A stretch of DNA of 64,000 bases. Origin: Adiantum capillus-veneris (Eukaryota; Streptophyta; Polypodiopsida; Polypodiales; Pteridaceae). Each line of letters opens with the position of its first letter. Positions within the stretch are counted from its first letter, which is position 1. The DNA lies in NCBI GenBank assembly GCA_014529385.2, contig CM043964.1, positions 129,980,920-130,044,919 on the forward strand, written 5' to 3'. This document shows, in pieces, positions 21,631 through 33,112 of this stretch. Both the position numbers and the translations under genes were made by a program. Below the pieces are notes generated by a model. That model did not search any database and was not told the DNA's origin. It was given only the letters and a program-made list of their open reading frames with translations.

Positions 21631-22636
21631 CGCAGGTGGTGGGGGAAGTGGCGGAATGAGAGGTTGGGGTGGTGGTTGCTGTTGTATAGGTGGTTGCAGG
21701 ATTTGGATTGTTGGGATTGGTCCTGGCTGCCTTGGTGGTGGTTGGTGGTGGTCTTACTCTTGGCGGAGAGATCTGATTCTGTCTCCCTCCTCTATTGAAA
21801 TTCTGCCTTCTTGGGTGTGGGCAGTAGTACATTCCATGGCCATCTTCCCCGCAGTTGTAATAGTGGTATTCTGGGTTCTGCCTTCGTTGTCCTCTTCCTT
21901 GTTCTGGATTTCTGCCAGATGCATGCCCTTGCTGCACCAGATGCACAGATAAACTCTCTAGTTAGGTGGTAATGCGACTCAGTAGGTCTTGTTGTTCCTC
22001 TGCTGTCTCCTGTGGTTGGACTCTATGATTGGTTGTTGCAGCCACTGGGGTTGGTCGGGCCGAGCTTGTTTCCTCTGACTCGTTTACTCTTGCTTGCATG
22101 CGCAGCTTCTTGTCTTTAAGGCGGGCTACTTCGACTGTCAACTCATATGTTGCAGGAAACCTTCCCTTCACCTTCTCTCTAAGCGGCGACCATAGACCAG
22201 CAATGAAACGGTCCTTCTTCAAGAAATTAGGCGCTCCTTTGCCTTCCTCCAGTGTGGCAATGCACCTATCCCATAAGTCCACAAACTTTGACTCATAGGT
22301 GGCGTACTCCAGCAGGCCTGCCTGCTTTAATTCTGCCAATAGCTGCCATAGCTTCTCCGAGGTTGTGCCTCCACCAAACCTCTTTACAAAAGCAGCCCTT
22401 AACACATCCCATGCATTCTTGGTAGCCTGGGGCAATGCATTATACCAGGACTTGGCCTCTACTTTCATCAGTAGAGGAAAAATTCTGAGTTGTGAAGCGT
22501 TGTCATCTTTGTTGGAGATGACACAAGCAATGTCAAAATCGTCCAAAAAATTAGTGGTGAGATCCTCACCCTTCTTTCCACTGAACATGGAGAAAGAAAC
22601 ACTTGCCATGGTGGTGACTCGGGAAATTACAAACAT
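21605..22636 (-). pseudogene. Gag of the Tat element, with an in-frame stop
   Basis: 22636-21962 (224 aa) is a retrotransposon gag domain: EAKSWYNALP, FVKRFGG and FVDLWDRC are typical blocks. A TAA at 21962 interrupts the frame. It then continues at 21946-21605 with HYYNCGEDGHGMYYC, a zinc knuckle whose first cysteine is a tyrosine. The reading then shifts into the frame of pol within a proline-rich region around 21640-21800. The overlap with the pol frame is 26 bases. Confidence 0.85.
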
Positions 22637-22651
22637 TTTTTTTTTTTAACA

Positions 22652-23894
22652 TCAACAGCAATGGCTCATAACGGTTTTTACAGGGGCGAATGGATAGGCT
22701 AAAACAGGATAAAAAGAGACATTAAAGGAATGATGGTAATCTAGTATGGGGAGAATGATAGGGTTCGGGGAATTGAGGATTTCTCCTAGTACTGCCACAC
22801 CGAATAGGTAAACGATCTTCTGTTGGTAGAAGACTTTCCTATCTACATAGATATTCACATGCATATGTTGCAGGAATCTGAACGAGAATGCCGTCAGCCC
22901 GTTTTCCATCATGCACATAGGGTGAAATACTTACTTATACTCTTACCATGCCAGTGTTGATGAGTCGGCACATCCACAAGAGGTCATCACCTTTCATGGG
23001 CTCTACCCTTCCTTCGTTGCTTAGCACGTACGGGGTGATGGCAACACGTCGGACCACTCCCAGTCTCTTGGCTAACAGCAATTTTAGGTAATTTCCGTAA
23101 TCGGCGTGTTGCATGAATTCTACTCCATTCAGCTGCAGCTCATCTCCAGCCCACTGGGTCTCTCCCGTGGTAGAGAGCTTCTTCAGGATAAGTTGTACAG
23201 AGAGGGGAGGAAGGTCCTCCACTTGCTTCCCAAAACAGCGAGAGCAGTAGCCGAACCACTCTTCTCTAGGACATGGGAATCTTCTCACCACTTCTTCTTC
23301 TGGATTGTCGAAGTGGATTGGTAGCACTCACGTGCGTCGTGCAAATCGGTAGGCGACCTTCCGCCACTTAGCTTCGGATGACTTCTTCTTTGACCAAGTG
23401 GGTACAACCCGGCTCTCTGAGCTTGAAGCACTTGCTTGGCCAGATGCTTCTCCCTTCAGGGTCATGTGTTTCCAGGCTAGCCTATCTTCTCCTTGCCCTT
23501 GGCTCGAGTAGCCCCTTTAGGCCACTTTGGGGTTTTATCTTTGACTGCAGTTTCTTTACGGAAAAGAGGCCTCACCGTCCGCTTTCCTTCCTTGACATGA
23601 ATGACCTCCTTGCAATGAATGTCAATGTAGAAGACTTCAGCCCTTCCGCTGCCTCCATTGCTGGCACTCATTGACCATGTGCCTTGGTTGACAACATTGA
23701 TGGCACCTCACCAATCTGCCACGTGATGCTTTCGATTTATAGTTAGAACGAACGATACAAGATGGAGAATTTACCTCTTGAATGTTGATGACACTGCAGC
23801 CTGGCAATAGCACCTCAATGAAGGCGGCTAGGGCCTCCTTCGTCTCTTCTTCTTCCATCCTCCAGTTAGAAAATTCCTTTAGCCACTCGTCCAT
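22652..23894 (-). pseudogene. Pre-gag reading frame of the Tat element with CCHC motif
   Basis: Between the PBS and gag lie four overlapping or adjoining frames (23894-23637, 23671-23477, 23327-22935, 22918-22652) in different phases. The first begins MDEWLKEFSNW about 70 bases after the PBS and holds CHQCCQPRHMVNEC, a perfect C-x2-C-x4-H-x4-C knuckle. A later one has FPCPREEWFGYCSRC and VEDLPPLSVQLILKKL. Ogre-type elements carry an ORF1 here whose role is not known. Frameshifts break this copy. I cannot name the fold. Confidence 0.5.
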
Positions 23895-23954
23895 GATTGA
23901 TAGTGGGCGTCACTTTCAGCATTGTAAACTAAAGGGGTCTTAGAAAATCCCTCC

Positions 23955-23970
23955 TCCGTGGGGGCACCAA
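23955..23970 (-). other. Primer binding site candidate
   Basis: On the element strand the 5-prime LTR ends in CA, followed by TT and TGGTGCCCCCACGG. A TGG start is what a site complementary to a tRNA CCA end requires. I did not identify the tRNA. Confidence 0.5.
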
Positions 23971-23971
23971 A

Positions 23972-24147
23972 TGATGGACGCAAAGCGGACCCCGAACCCC
24001 GACGGCCTCTAAAATGCCGGGGGCCGAATGGCTCGCCTCGAGCCTGCCATGGTAAAGCGAACAGGGGGTACCACCTAGCTTTGAGCGGCTAGGACGCAAA
24101 GCCCACGATGATATGAACACCGCAAGCCTACACACCGAGAGAGAGGA

Positions 24148-24200
<53 letters not shown>

Positions 24201-25301
24201 ACTCGCAATTGATGAAAACTACCTCAGGGGTGTGAGGGTGAGTAATTTCTGCAATATTTACAAGGTGGCATGCCGTGGTGGTAGAGAGGTAGGGAGAGGA
24301 GATGGTGCAACCTACTTGGTGCGTTCTCTAGGGCGACTCAATGACTGTGAATACTCATTGCCAAGAGCGTGCATACGTGTGTGTGCATCGACCATTGGAG
24401 TCGAGGTATGGGTGTGGTTCCCTTCGCATGGTGCAATTTCCAAGGCAAACCCCACACACGAGACCTCCTCCTCGTGATAGTGATGGTGTCAGTCCCTCCT
24501 ACTACACTCTACCCAATGCTTGGTTCCACATAAGTTGCCCCCCCCCCCCCCGATAGTGACCTCTCAGTGCCAATTTATAGGTGTTGGCTGCTTGGATTAT
24601 GGTAATCCCAGTGTGGTTAGGGTAATCTTAATCGGGGAGACAAAGCAAGTGGTGGGCCCGGTGTGGTTGACCCTTGCTTTGTTTTGGGGAAGGTTATTAA
24701 AAGATGGGAATCTCTAGGTGGGCCTTTGTGACCATCACCTAGAGAGATGATATTTACAAAATGGAAATTTTACAATAGCTCGGGTGAACACCTGAAGATA
24801 ATGGTAAAATAACCTAAAAATTACTGGGATGGCGTCGTGGTTGCGTGTTGCCGGTGAATGGTGTGCTGCAGGTGCGTCGGTGTCGAGCATACTTCTTTTC
24901 GAAGTCGGTCGGGGCATGCCTTCGGCGCATTTTTTTTTTTTGTTGTTGGCGGCGCGTGCTTTGGATCGTCTTCTTCTTTTGTTGATGTCGATGGCGTTTT
25001 GCTTGTTCTTCTTCTTTTGTATTTTGTTGGTGCGTGCGTATATGCGTGTCGTGTGTATGTGTGTGAGTTTAGGAGCATATATATATATATGTGTGTGTAT
25101 TTGCGGGTGAGTGCGTATATGTATATGTGTGTGCGCATGCGTGCGTGGGAACAAGGAAAGAGGGGGTACTATATAAATATATAATGTTTATATATTTTTA
25201 TTTTATTTTTTCTTCTCTGATGTTTGCGGCTTGTTCTACTACGCATGGCGGAAGGAGAGGGGGGAGGGGGGGTAGGATAGGGGGGTGTGTATGTATGGTG
25301 T

Positions 25302-25356
<55 letters not shown>

Positions 25357-25493
25357 TCATGCTGCTGCCACGAGGGCGTGTGTGTGTGTGCGTCGACTGC
25401 GGACTGCGCGCGAGGAGAGAGGGCGTGTGTGTGTGTGTGGGATGCAACGCGGCGCACAGCGCATGGAAAGAGAGAGGGAGAGGGGGGGGTGTG

Positions 25494-25577
<84 letters not shown>

Positions 25578-25634
25578 TGCAGCGCTGCCCGCATGGGACA
25601 GAGAGCAAGCTTTGGCGTGTTGTGGCGGCATCCG

Positions 25635-25692
<58 letters not shown>

Positions 25693-26423
25693 TTTGGCGC
25701 TGCCGTGAGAGGGAGAGTGAGGGGGAGGGGGAGGGGAGAGGGGTAAGGGGATAAGAGATAGAGAGAGTGTGTGAGGGAGAGTGAGGGGAGAGGGGGTATG
25801 GCGGGGCATGGGTTGTGTGGGTGAGGGGGGGGGGGAGGGGGGGTTGTTTTTGCATGGGGCTTAAGGAGGAAGGGGGGGATATTAGTCAATGGGTGGGGTG
25901 TAAGGGAATATATCCGCGGGCCAAGGGGGGGGGGGGGTGTTGTTTTTGCATGGGGCTTAAGGAGGAAGGGGGGGATATTAGTCAATGGGTGGGGTGTAAG
26001 GGAATATATGCGTGGGCCAAGGGGGGGGGGGGGGGGGGGGGGTGTTGTTTTTGCATGGGGCTTAAGGAGGAAGGGGGGGATATTAGTCAATGGGTGGGGT
26101 GTAAGGGAATATATGCGCGGGCCGGGGGGGGGTTCTCACGCGGCTCGCACCGAGGGAGCACGAGAGAGGGGTTGGGGTTTTCTTCTCTCAGTTTCTGCCG
26201 GGTCGGGGATGGTAAATCGGGGGGAGAGAGATATCAGGAAAAGGGGGTATATAAGGAAAATGGGGGGAAGAGAGTGTGAGGGTTTTATCCGATGCCCGTG
26301 GGGTAGGAGGGGGAAAAATAGGTTACGGTGGGGGGGTACCGAGAGTTGGGGGGGGGGGGGGGGGGGGGGGGGGGGTTTGAAATGAGTTTTTTTTTTTCTT
26401 TGATTTCCGAAAGTCGGCTATCA
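23972..26423 (-). repeat. 5-prime LTR (right, 2,452 bp)
   Basis: Starts TGATGGACG and ends CTATCA. It has (GA)n at 24151-24198 and 25637-25691, (GT)n at 25308-25353 and 25495-25576, and G runs up to about 30 bases (26347-26375). It is 191 bases longer than the left LTR, mostly through the triplicated module at 25844-26130 and longer microsatellites, partly offset by losses elsewhere. Outside the tracts the two LTRs differ by only a few percent by eye. Confidence 0.9.
25844..26130. repeat. Triplicated ~100-bp module inside the right LTR
   Basis: Three copies begin with TTGTTTTTGCATGGGGCTTA at 25844, 25940 and 26045 and end in a G run after CGGGCCA or a similar motif. The left LTR has one copy. 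LTRs are identical when an element inserts, so the expansion (or a loss on the left) happened afterwards, unless gene conversion was involved. Confidence 0.9.
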
Positions 26424-27180
26424 ATGGATTGAGATTGAAGCCTTACACTTGACACATAAGCTTAAGGTTAAGATTTTAGCCTTAGGCATGAACTTAAGTT
26501 TGAGCCTCAAAAGTCCTTGTCATAGAATCCTACCTCAGTACTTGGAAGTGAAGCTCACAATTTCATATCCTATTGTAGCGATTACATATGTTAAGAAAGA
26601 GAAAGAGTCATAATCTATAACAAGAAACTGAAATTGATTTTGTAGGATCGAACTTAAGTTCGAGCCTTGCTTTTGTATGTTAGTGTAGCACTACCATATG
26701 AGTCCATTCTCATGAGCATTGTAGCAAAAAAATGTTATAATAACAAAATACTTACAGATTATGAAGAAAATTGGATGATACCTTGAAAAATTCATAGATA
26801 AGAGGTTTTATAAATAGGTCTTCAGTGCACATAGTATAAAAGGTTTTCACATAGTGAATGATGAAGACTAAAAAGGGCTTAGGACTTACATTTTAAACTT
26901 CAAACATAAGCATAAATTTTGAAACTTAAGTTTTAAGCTTGAAACAAAAGCCTAAACTTTGAGACTTAAGCCTTAGGCTAGAGCTTAATATTAAGCCTCA
27001 CTTTCAAATGTGCTTTAGGTATCATTTTAGGTTAGCATTTTTGTGTTAATGTGCTAAATGGATCCTTTCTAGCATAAAACGTCTCGGTTAGATTATGGAA
27101 ATGAAATGGATTCTATGGTTATTGAAAATCCACTAGACTATTTTTTAAATAGGTAAAAAATTGGCTTTTTTCATCTTTCA
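26424..27180. repeat. Right target duplication and continuation of the palindrome array
   Basis: ATGG (26424-26427) is the right target duplication. Dyad sites follow near 26485 and 26655 (perfect 14-bp core CGAACTTAAGTTCG at 26649-26662). The unit at 26640-26860 matches 14780-15045. From 26880 to 27000 there is a run of short CTTAAG/CTTAAACTT-like motifs. A T-rich tract ending CATCTTTCAG at 27180 looks like the acceptor of the next gene. Confidence 0.8.
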
Positions 27181-29215
27181 GATGAAGACAACAAAATAGA
27201 AGACGGAGATAACATATCTCAAGCAGCACAAGTGCTACCCACCATTGTTGGAGAGACCCAGTTTCATAAAGGTGATCTTGTAGAGCACAAAAGTGATCTT
27301 GTAGAACAAACCTCTCAAAAAACTTCAAATGACATGACTAAAGAGAGCGAGAACATGCTACCTACAATTGGAGAGACCCAAATTCATGAAAGTGACATTA
27401 GGAATAGTGAAGAGGAGATGGTGATGGTAGAGCATCAAAGTGATTTTGTTGTGGAAAATTCTCCAAAACCTTCACACGACACTAACAACATGCTCAAAGA
27501 GATGAGGATGCAGAGGGTAGTGAGAAGAAGGGTGAAGCCAATGAAGCTCCAAGCGACTCTTGCAACCAAGGACATACAAGAAAAAACTGACAAAGGGACA
27601 GGAAAAGCAACACCAAATACAAACAAAGTCAAAAGCATTCAAGAAAGGGAGCAAGGGATTGAAGTTGGTGAGAAAAACAAAGGTACTTATTTCTCCAATG
27701 TGATTAGTATAGATAATACAAAATAATACAAAATTCTATTATGTTGTCTTTGCAGGTGAAATTGACATTCAAAATCAAGGATCCAGTGTGCCACAAGTAG
27801 ACATCAACGTTGAGGAGCTATGTCCTGAAGCATGAAAACGTAGGCCACTTGGAAGCTTATATTCTTTTGAGAGAGATGGAGATAAACTAGTCTTTCAATC
27901 TTCCCACATCAATAGAGAAATGCAATCACTTTTAGGAGACATCATTATAGATGAGTATGGGAGTATGAGACGTAAATAAACGTGTGCAATTTACAATTGT
28001 GTGCTGCAAATATATGGTCCCTTGTTTTGAGATTTATAAGTGCAAAAACTTAAATTGTTATCATTCTTTTGTATCGTATGCAGAAAATCTTGCTCATGCA
28101 ATCAGCATGAAGAAACATGCACTCATTCTTGATCTTAATGGAGTTTTACTCAGCAAAGAAGACAAGAGGCATCCATGTACAGATTGTGTCAAAATTGACC
28201 TTGGTCACACCACAATTGTTGTCGTCCGGGTTGTTTTGAATTTTTGGATAAGATATGTCAGTACTTTCATGTTGGTATTTGGTCCACCATGCTACAAAAG
28301 AATGTTTGCACTTATGTGAACACTCTTGAAAAGCATGCACATAAAAAATATCATTTCTTTATGGTATGGGGACAAGAAGCTTGCTACATCCATAATCTTC
28401 GAAAAGTGTATAGACCGAATAAGCCTAATGTTGAGGCTATGTTTAAGCCTTTGTTGAGGGTTTGGTATCAGTGCATGAATTTATGCAGTACAAAGAATAC
28501 ATTGCTCATTGATGATATCCCTTTCAAGGGATGTATTAACCCAAACGATAACTGCTTATATCCTGAAAGTTTTCAAGGGAGGCCTGACTATCTTCTTTGC
28601 AATGAGCTTCTACCATATCTTTTAAATCTAAATAATACAGATGACATTCGATCTGTTATTTCACTCAATCGGCTAGGACAATCTCCAATCACAGAGGTTC
28701 ATGACCTATTTACAAAGTTTCAAGACATTATGGAAGAATGGGGCATGTTCAATGTCCAAGTTCTAAGGGAAGAACTTGACAACAATTCAGTGGAAGTGGA
28801 AAGCTCATCTTGTGCATCTTCACAGCTACCATTGTGCAATAACAAGTTAAGTTATGTTCAAGAAAGTAGAGGCAAGAAAGTAGTAAACTACTTAAGCAAG
28901 GATCCAACTATGTTGGCATCCAGGTTTGGTGTGCCACTATTAGCTTCAAACCAACTGAACTTGTTAAAATTGTCTCACAAAACAAAAACATTGAGTGATC
29001 AACATGCTATTGCTTATGCTACTAGCTTGGGGTATGGTCATGGTCATTTCATTAGCAGAGTTGCAGCAAAAGCATACATATCAAAGCTACAAGAGGCCTA
29101 CTTAAGCTTATGGATAGGACTCACTTTAGATTTATCAAAAAATATAAAAAATAAAATCAAATTTTTATCTAATCTAGCATATTTGTTATTGCAGGTGGAA
29201 GAAAACAACCAGTAA
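27181..29215 (+). pseudogene. NIF/FCP1-phosphatase-like gene 1, multi-exon, frameshifted
   Basis: Exons fit 27181-27682, 27756-27970 and 28082 onward. The introns (27683-27755, 27971-28081) have GT-AG ends, and their phases join the frame properly. The N-terminal part is disordered and charged, with an imperfect internal repeat (MLPTI.GETQ twice). The catalytic domain begins at LILDLNGVLL (usual DxDx[TV]; here the second Asp is Asn) and, after a frameshift near 28220, continues with RPGCFEFLDK, HVGIWST and LLIDDIPFKG, the DD loop of the HAD fold. A TGA near 27833 is a second lesion. A C-terminal extension of about 140 residues (YATSLGYGHGHFISRVAAKA) is not part of normal NIF proteins. The known family dephosphorylates phosphoserine or phosphothreonine, for example on the RNA polymerase II tail; activity here is doubtful. 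Confidence 0.6.
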
Positions 29216-29660
29216 GGGCTTGGCGTGCGCGTTGACTCAATCACCTGGAATGTTTACATACATCTAGAGTGGTGGAAATGTGTTAAGAAGATTTTGACCA
29301 AATCAATGTGTTGGACTCTATTATTCCGGCCAAAACAATATGTTGGGTCCCATTATTTGAAATATGTACACTTCTATATTTCATCAACTAGATGTTATGC
29401 AACCTTGGAAAGAAGTCTCTCTTTTATCTCTGTGGTTGGAGCTCTTTGTACAAGATTTCTTCTGTGTATTGAAGAAAAATATTTTCTTTTGTTATCTTCT
29501 CAAGGTTTAAATCTATATATATCATGGATAAAATAAATAATGTTGGTGCACAGTGTGTTAATTGAAAATAATATCTCTTCCATTGACCATCATGCCTTTT
29601 TTTGGAACAGGCAATTCTGAAGCATAGAAATTTGATTTCAAATGTACAAAGCATTTACTA
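29216..29660. other. Spacer between the two NIF-like genes
   Basis: AT-rich with short frames only. A possible acceptor (TTTTTTTGGAACAG, near 29610) could belong to the second NIF-like gene. Confidence 0.4.
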
Positions 29661-30287
29661 TTGAGGTGGCACATGTCATTGAGGACTCATAGGCCTAGAA
29701 GGAAATTGATTCCACCACCCTCAGATACTATACGGAAACAAAGAAGAGTATTGATCCTTGAACTCAATGGTGTTTTACTTAAGACCATTGAAATGCAACA
29801 TGGTAATGTATGCCCAGATTGGGGAAAACATATGCATCTCGTTGAAGAGAGTACAAATGTGTGGCATTTTATTCGCAAAGATGCATTCACTTTCCTTGAT
29901 TTTTGCATGCAATGGTTTGAGGTGTGGATTTGGAGCACTAATAGATTGCAAAGGACTCGTCGTATTCTTGAGTTATGCTTTCCACAACACCATCAAAAAT
30001 TTAATGCCATAGCAGGACAGGCAGCATGCCAAAAGACAGATCTTTTAATTGGATATCGATTTGTATACCACAAGAACTTGGATGTAGCATGGAGAACTTT
30101 TCATGATTTGGATGGAAATAATACCTTAATTTTTTATGAGGCCCTTTACAGTGTAATGTGGAATATGCCCAGAACCTACTTGATTTTTCTAAAAATGTGG
30201 AATCAATCAAAAGAAGAGCTTGAAAGTTTTTTGGAGAGAACAATCACTGCATGGTTACTTGGTTGGATCTATGTAAGGGACAAATGA
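29661..30287 (+). CDS. NIF/FCP1-phosphatase-like gene 2, degenerate active site
   Basis: The 208-aa open frame starts with a basic stretch, then VLILELNGVLLKT in the place of the DxDx[TV] motif (first Asp is Glu, second is Asn). FTFLDFCMQWFEVWIWST follows, matching the RP..EFL.....V.IWSS block of NIF phosphatases, then CQKTDLLIGY. NTLIFYEALYSVMWN stands where the DD..K loop should be. All catalytic acids are altered, so enzymatic activity is unlikely. It lies 450 bp after a better-conserved paralogue on the same strand, suggesting a tandem duplication followed by divergence. The true start is uncertain; an upstream exon is possible. Confidence 0.55.
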   Translation: MRWHMSLRTHRPRRKLIPPPSDTIRKQRRVLILELNGVLLKTIEMQHGNVCPDWGKHMHLVEESTNVWHFIRKDAFTFLDFCMQWFEVWIWSTNRLQRTRRILELCFPQHHQKFNAIAGQAACQKTDLLIGYRFVYHKNLDVAWRTFHDLDGNNTLIFYEALYSVMWNMPRTYLIFLKMWNQSKEELESFLERTITAWLLGWIYVRDK

Positions 30288-30876
30288 GAGTATACTTTCA
30301 ATATGTTGGTAAATGAAGTAGCTTGTGATAGAGAAACCTTGTACGTATTGGAGCAATACATGAGAAAACGCAAAGTTTAATGATGTATTTATAGTCATTA
30401 AACCTCTTCACATAGCATCATTTCCTCATATGAGTTGTAAAATACTTGGATCCATGTAAATATGTGAATTGGATTTTATTTTTTATCTTGGTGTTTCTAA
30501 ACACCACACTATTTTGAGGTCCCTTCAATTCTAAAATTTGTTTTTTATTATTGTAGATTCTTTTTATGAGTGTTGATATAGACAATTCTTTAACGTTAAT
30601 GTCTCAAATCTGAGCTACTTATTCAAAGAACTTTTTCTACATGAATCATGTTGTATAATGCAAATTGAGTTAGTGCCATGCTTCCCTCATTCTTTTGATG
30701 TCATTGTAGTTGATGCATATAAGTATGTATATAAATACACATATCCCTATAGATATGTGTTAAGGGGTATATGAAACAGAGTGTAACCGTGAATAGATGA
30801 TAGCTAAAACTACACAAAATACTAAGTTTTTTAATAGCGTTATAAGAAATAGGACTTGAATAATTCCCATAATGGG
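30288..30876. other. Gene-free AT-rich stretch
   Basis: I see no coding frame or repeat family here. The next block starts abruptly at ACTTGGAGGC, the boundary of the duplicated segment. Confidence 0.6.
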
Positions 30877-32707
30877 ACTTGGAGGCTTTGGAGGGTGAGT
30901 TATCGGGCGAGCACCACATGGAACTATGGAAAACCCACATGCAAACATAAGCATTGTCGAGTCATGGTGTATATACCAAGGGGTGACCCCCTTTGGAGCG
31001 TCAAAGGTGTAAGCTCCTTGGGGAGCTTGGCTATGGTACCCTCTCTTGTTCGCACTATTCGCACGGCCATAGACGATAGTGGTGGTGGGTTTTGACAATG
31101 CCGATGATCGTTCTGGTGGTGTGCAATGTTGCAGCCCAGGCAAGCACTGTCGGCGGCAATTTGGTGATGTGGATGATGTGGCGCTTGGCATTCGAGGGTG
31201 TTCTCACGCAGCCCCTAAGGGCCCCCATTTTTCATATGAGGAGAAGGTGCCCCATGGCATAGTCACGGCACCGTGACTGTTCCCCTAGGGCCCAAGGGGG
31301 TTCATGCGGTGTTTCCCATGTAGGGTACTTTGAGAGAGAGGTGGAAAGTGGCCGAGGTGGTGGGCGATGCAATATATGTTAAATGTGAAGTGTTGAGTGT
31401 GTGTAATGCATCGGAAATTCCAAAAAAGAGCTCAAGTGGAGCTGCACAAGCACAACAAAAATAATTTTTTTCTTTTTTTGGTTTGGCCGTATCCTATAAG
31501 GGGGGAATCTTCAAATTGTAAAGGGATTTTGCCATTGCGGCCTTAGAGCCGAGGTGTTTTTTTCCAGGAGGCCTTGAGCCTTGATCTGGGCAGTGGTCTT
31601 TGCAGAGCCAGGAGGGATACCAAGATGGTGATTTTGAGAATGTCGATGTGTGTGCCGATGGAGCAATGTTGTATACGATTGTTTTTAGCAAAGTGGACCA
31701 GCGAGAATTGACGTGCCATGGCACATCAAATGGAGATTGAAGGGCATAATTATAGTAGGTTGAAGTTGGTTGGTTGGTAGTGATCGTGGAGGATCTGGTA
31801 ATTTTATGTTGGTTTGGTGTGCATCTTTCGAGATTGAGCCAAGCTTGATAGTTTGGTCATTGGATCATGAAGCACCAAATGGCCATGCAAGGAAGCAGGA
31901 AGAAAAAGTGCTTTTTAAATTGTTTTCTTGAAGGGTCCTTGGAGGCTTTGGAGGGTGGGTTATTGGGCGAGCACCACATGGCACTGTGGACAACCCACAT
32001 GTGGAGATAAGCCTTTCCATGGCGCGGTATATATACTAAGGGGTAACCCCATTTGGAATGTCAAAGGCGTGAGCTCCTTGGGGAGCTTGGCTATGGTGCC
32101 CTCTCGTTGGCGTTGTTCGCGTGGCCACAACCGATAGTGGCGACGGGTTTTGACGATAGCGATGCTCGTTTTTGTGGTGTGCGATGTCACGGCCTAGTCA
32201 TGCGCTATTGACAGCAATCTGGTGATGTTGATGATGTGGCACTTGGCATTGGAGGTTGTTCCCATGCAGCCTCTAAGGGACCTCATTTTTTATATGAGGG
32301 GAAGATGCCCCATGACATAGTCACAGCATCGTGACTCTTCCCTAGAGATCAAGGGAATGTTCTTGTGGTGTTCTCCATGCATGGTACTTTGAGATATAGG
32401 TGGAAAGTGGCCGAGGTGGTGGGCCATGCAATATATGTTAAATGTGAAGTGCCAAGTATGTGTATGGATAACGGAATTTGGGGCACCATGGGCGGGCTAT
32501 AATGAGTATTTGGAAAAGGTGCCCCAGACTTCTATAATCTAGCTCAAATCTCCCATCCCTATAGATTAGCCCAAGTGTTGACATATGCCCTATATACATG
32601 GGGGGTTTTATAGAATTCCTAAAATATATTTTTAGTCCTGGAGGCTTTGATCCTAGTTGGTGCCTCCTCCTCTTCGTCTCTTCTTCTCTTTCGATGAAAT
32701 TTTCCTT

Positions 32708-33112
32708 CTATTGAGGGCAATCCCGATCAAATTGTCCTAGGTGTCCACATTTATGCCGAGTGAAGTGCCCTCTGCCTCCACATCTGGCCATTCTTCCTCT
32801 TTTGAATCCTCCTTGATTGAAAAATGATTGTTCTCTTGGTACTTCTACTAGAGCCACACCATCTAGCTCGGTCCTTTTCTTTGAATCGAATTCCATAAGT
32901 GCAACAATCACTTCATCAATCTTCTTCTCCATATTTCACAAAGTAGACACAACAATGTCAAATGGTTCTTTGTTCAACATTGTTGAGTAGAACTGTAATG
33001 GCTTCATCATGCCATAAGCCCTTGTGCATCATTCAAGTACACAGTTTTGCTATGCCAGGTGGAAAAAAGTATCCCCATTAAAAGTGGTGATGATAGCGAT
33101 TTTTTGCTCCAT
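32708..33112 (-). pseudogene. Retrotransposon gag remnant with zinc knuckle (copy 2)
   Basis: The minus-strand reading begins MEQKIAIITTFNGDTFF and runs through LNKEPFDIVVSTL to a clean open stretch (32932-32708, 74 aa, MEKKIDEVIVALME). It ends in a zinc-knuckle-like CGHLGQFDRDC, in which the His is Gln and the first C-x2-C pair is imperfect. At least two stops interrupt the upstream part. The NxF...LN.....LP-like layout suggests a copia-type gag, but this is not firm. The zinc-knuckle half is missing from copy 1. Confidence 0.55.

Larger units (their letters stand above)
15060..26423 (-). mobile_element. Complete but inactive Ty3-type LTR retrotransposon, Tat lineage (11.36 kb)
   Basis: Two direct LTRs (TG...CA), a 4-bp target duplication, a polypurine tract and a PBS-like site bound the element, which reads on the minus strand. 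Gene order from its 5-prime end: 5-prime LTR, a pre-gag frame, gag with zinc knuckle, protease, reverse transcriptase, RNase H, a second RNase H, integrase, 3-prime LTR. The second RNase H before integrase is the mark of the plant Tat lineage (Ogre, Retand), and an extra frame before gag is known in Ogre elements. At least six stops and several frameshifts show that it cannot make its own proteins. It inserted into the palindrome array. Confidence 0.9.
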
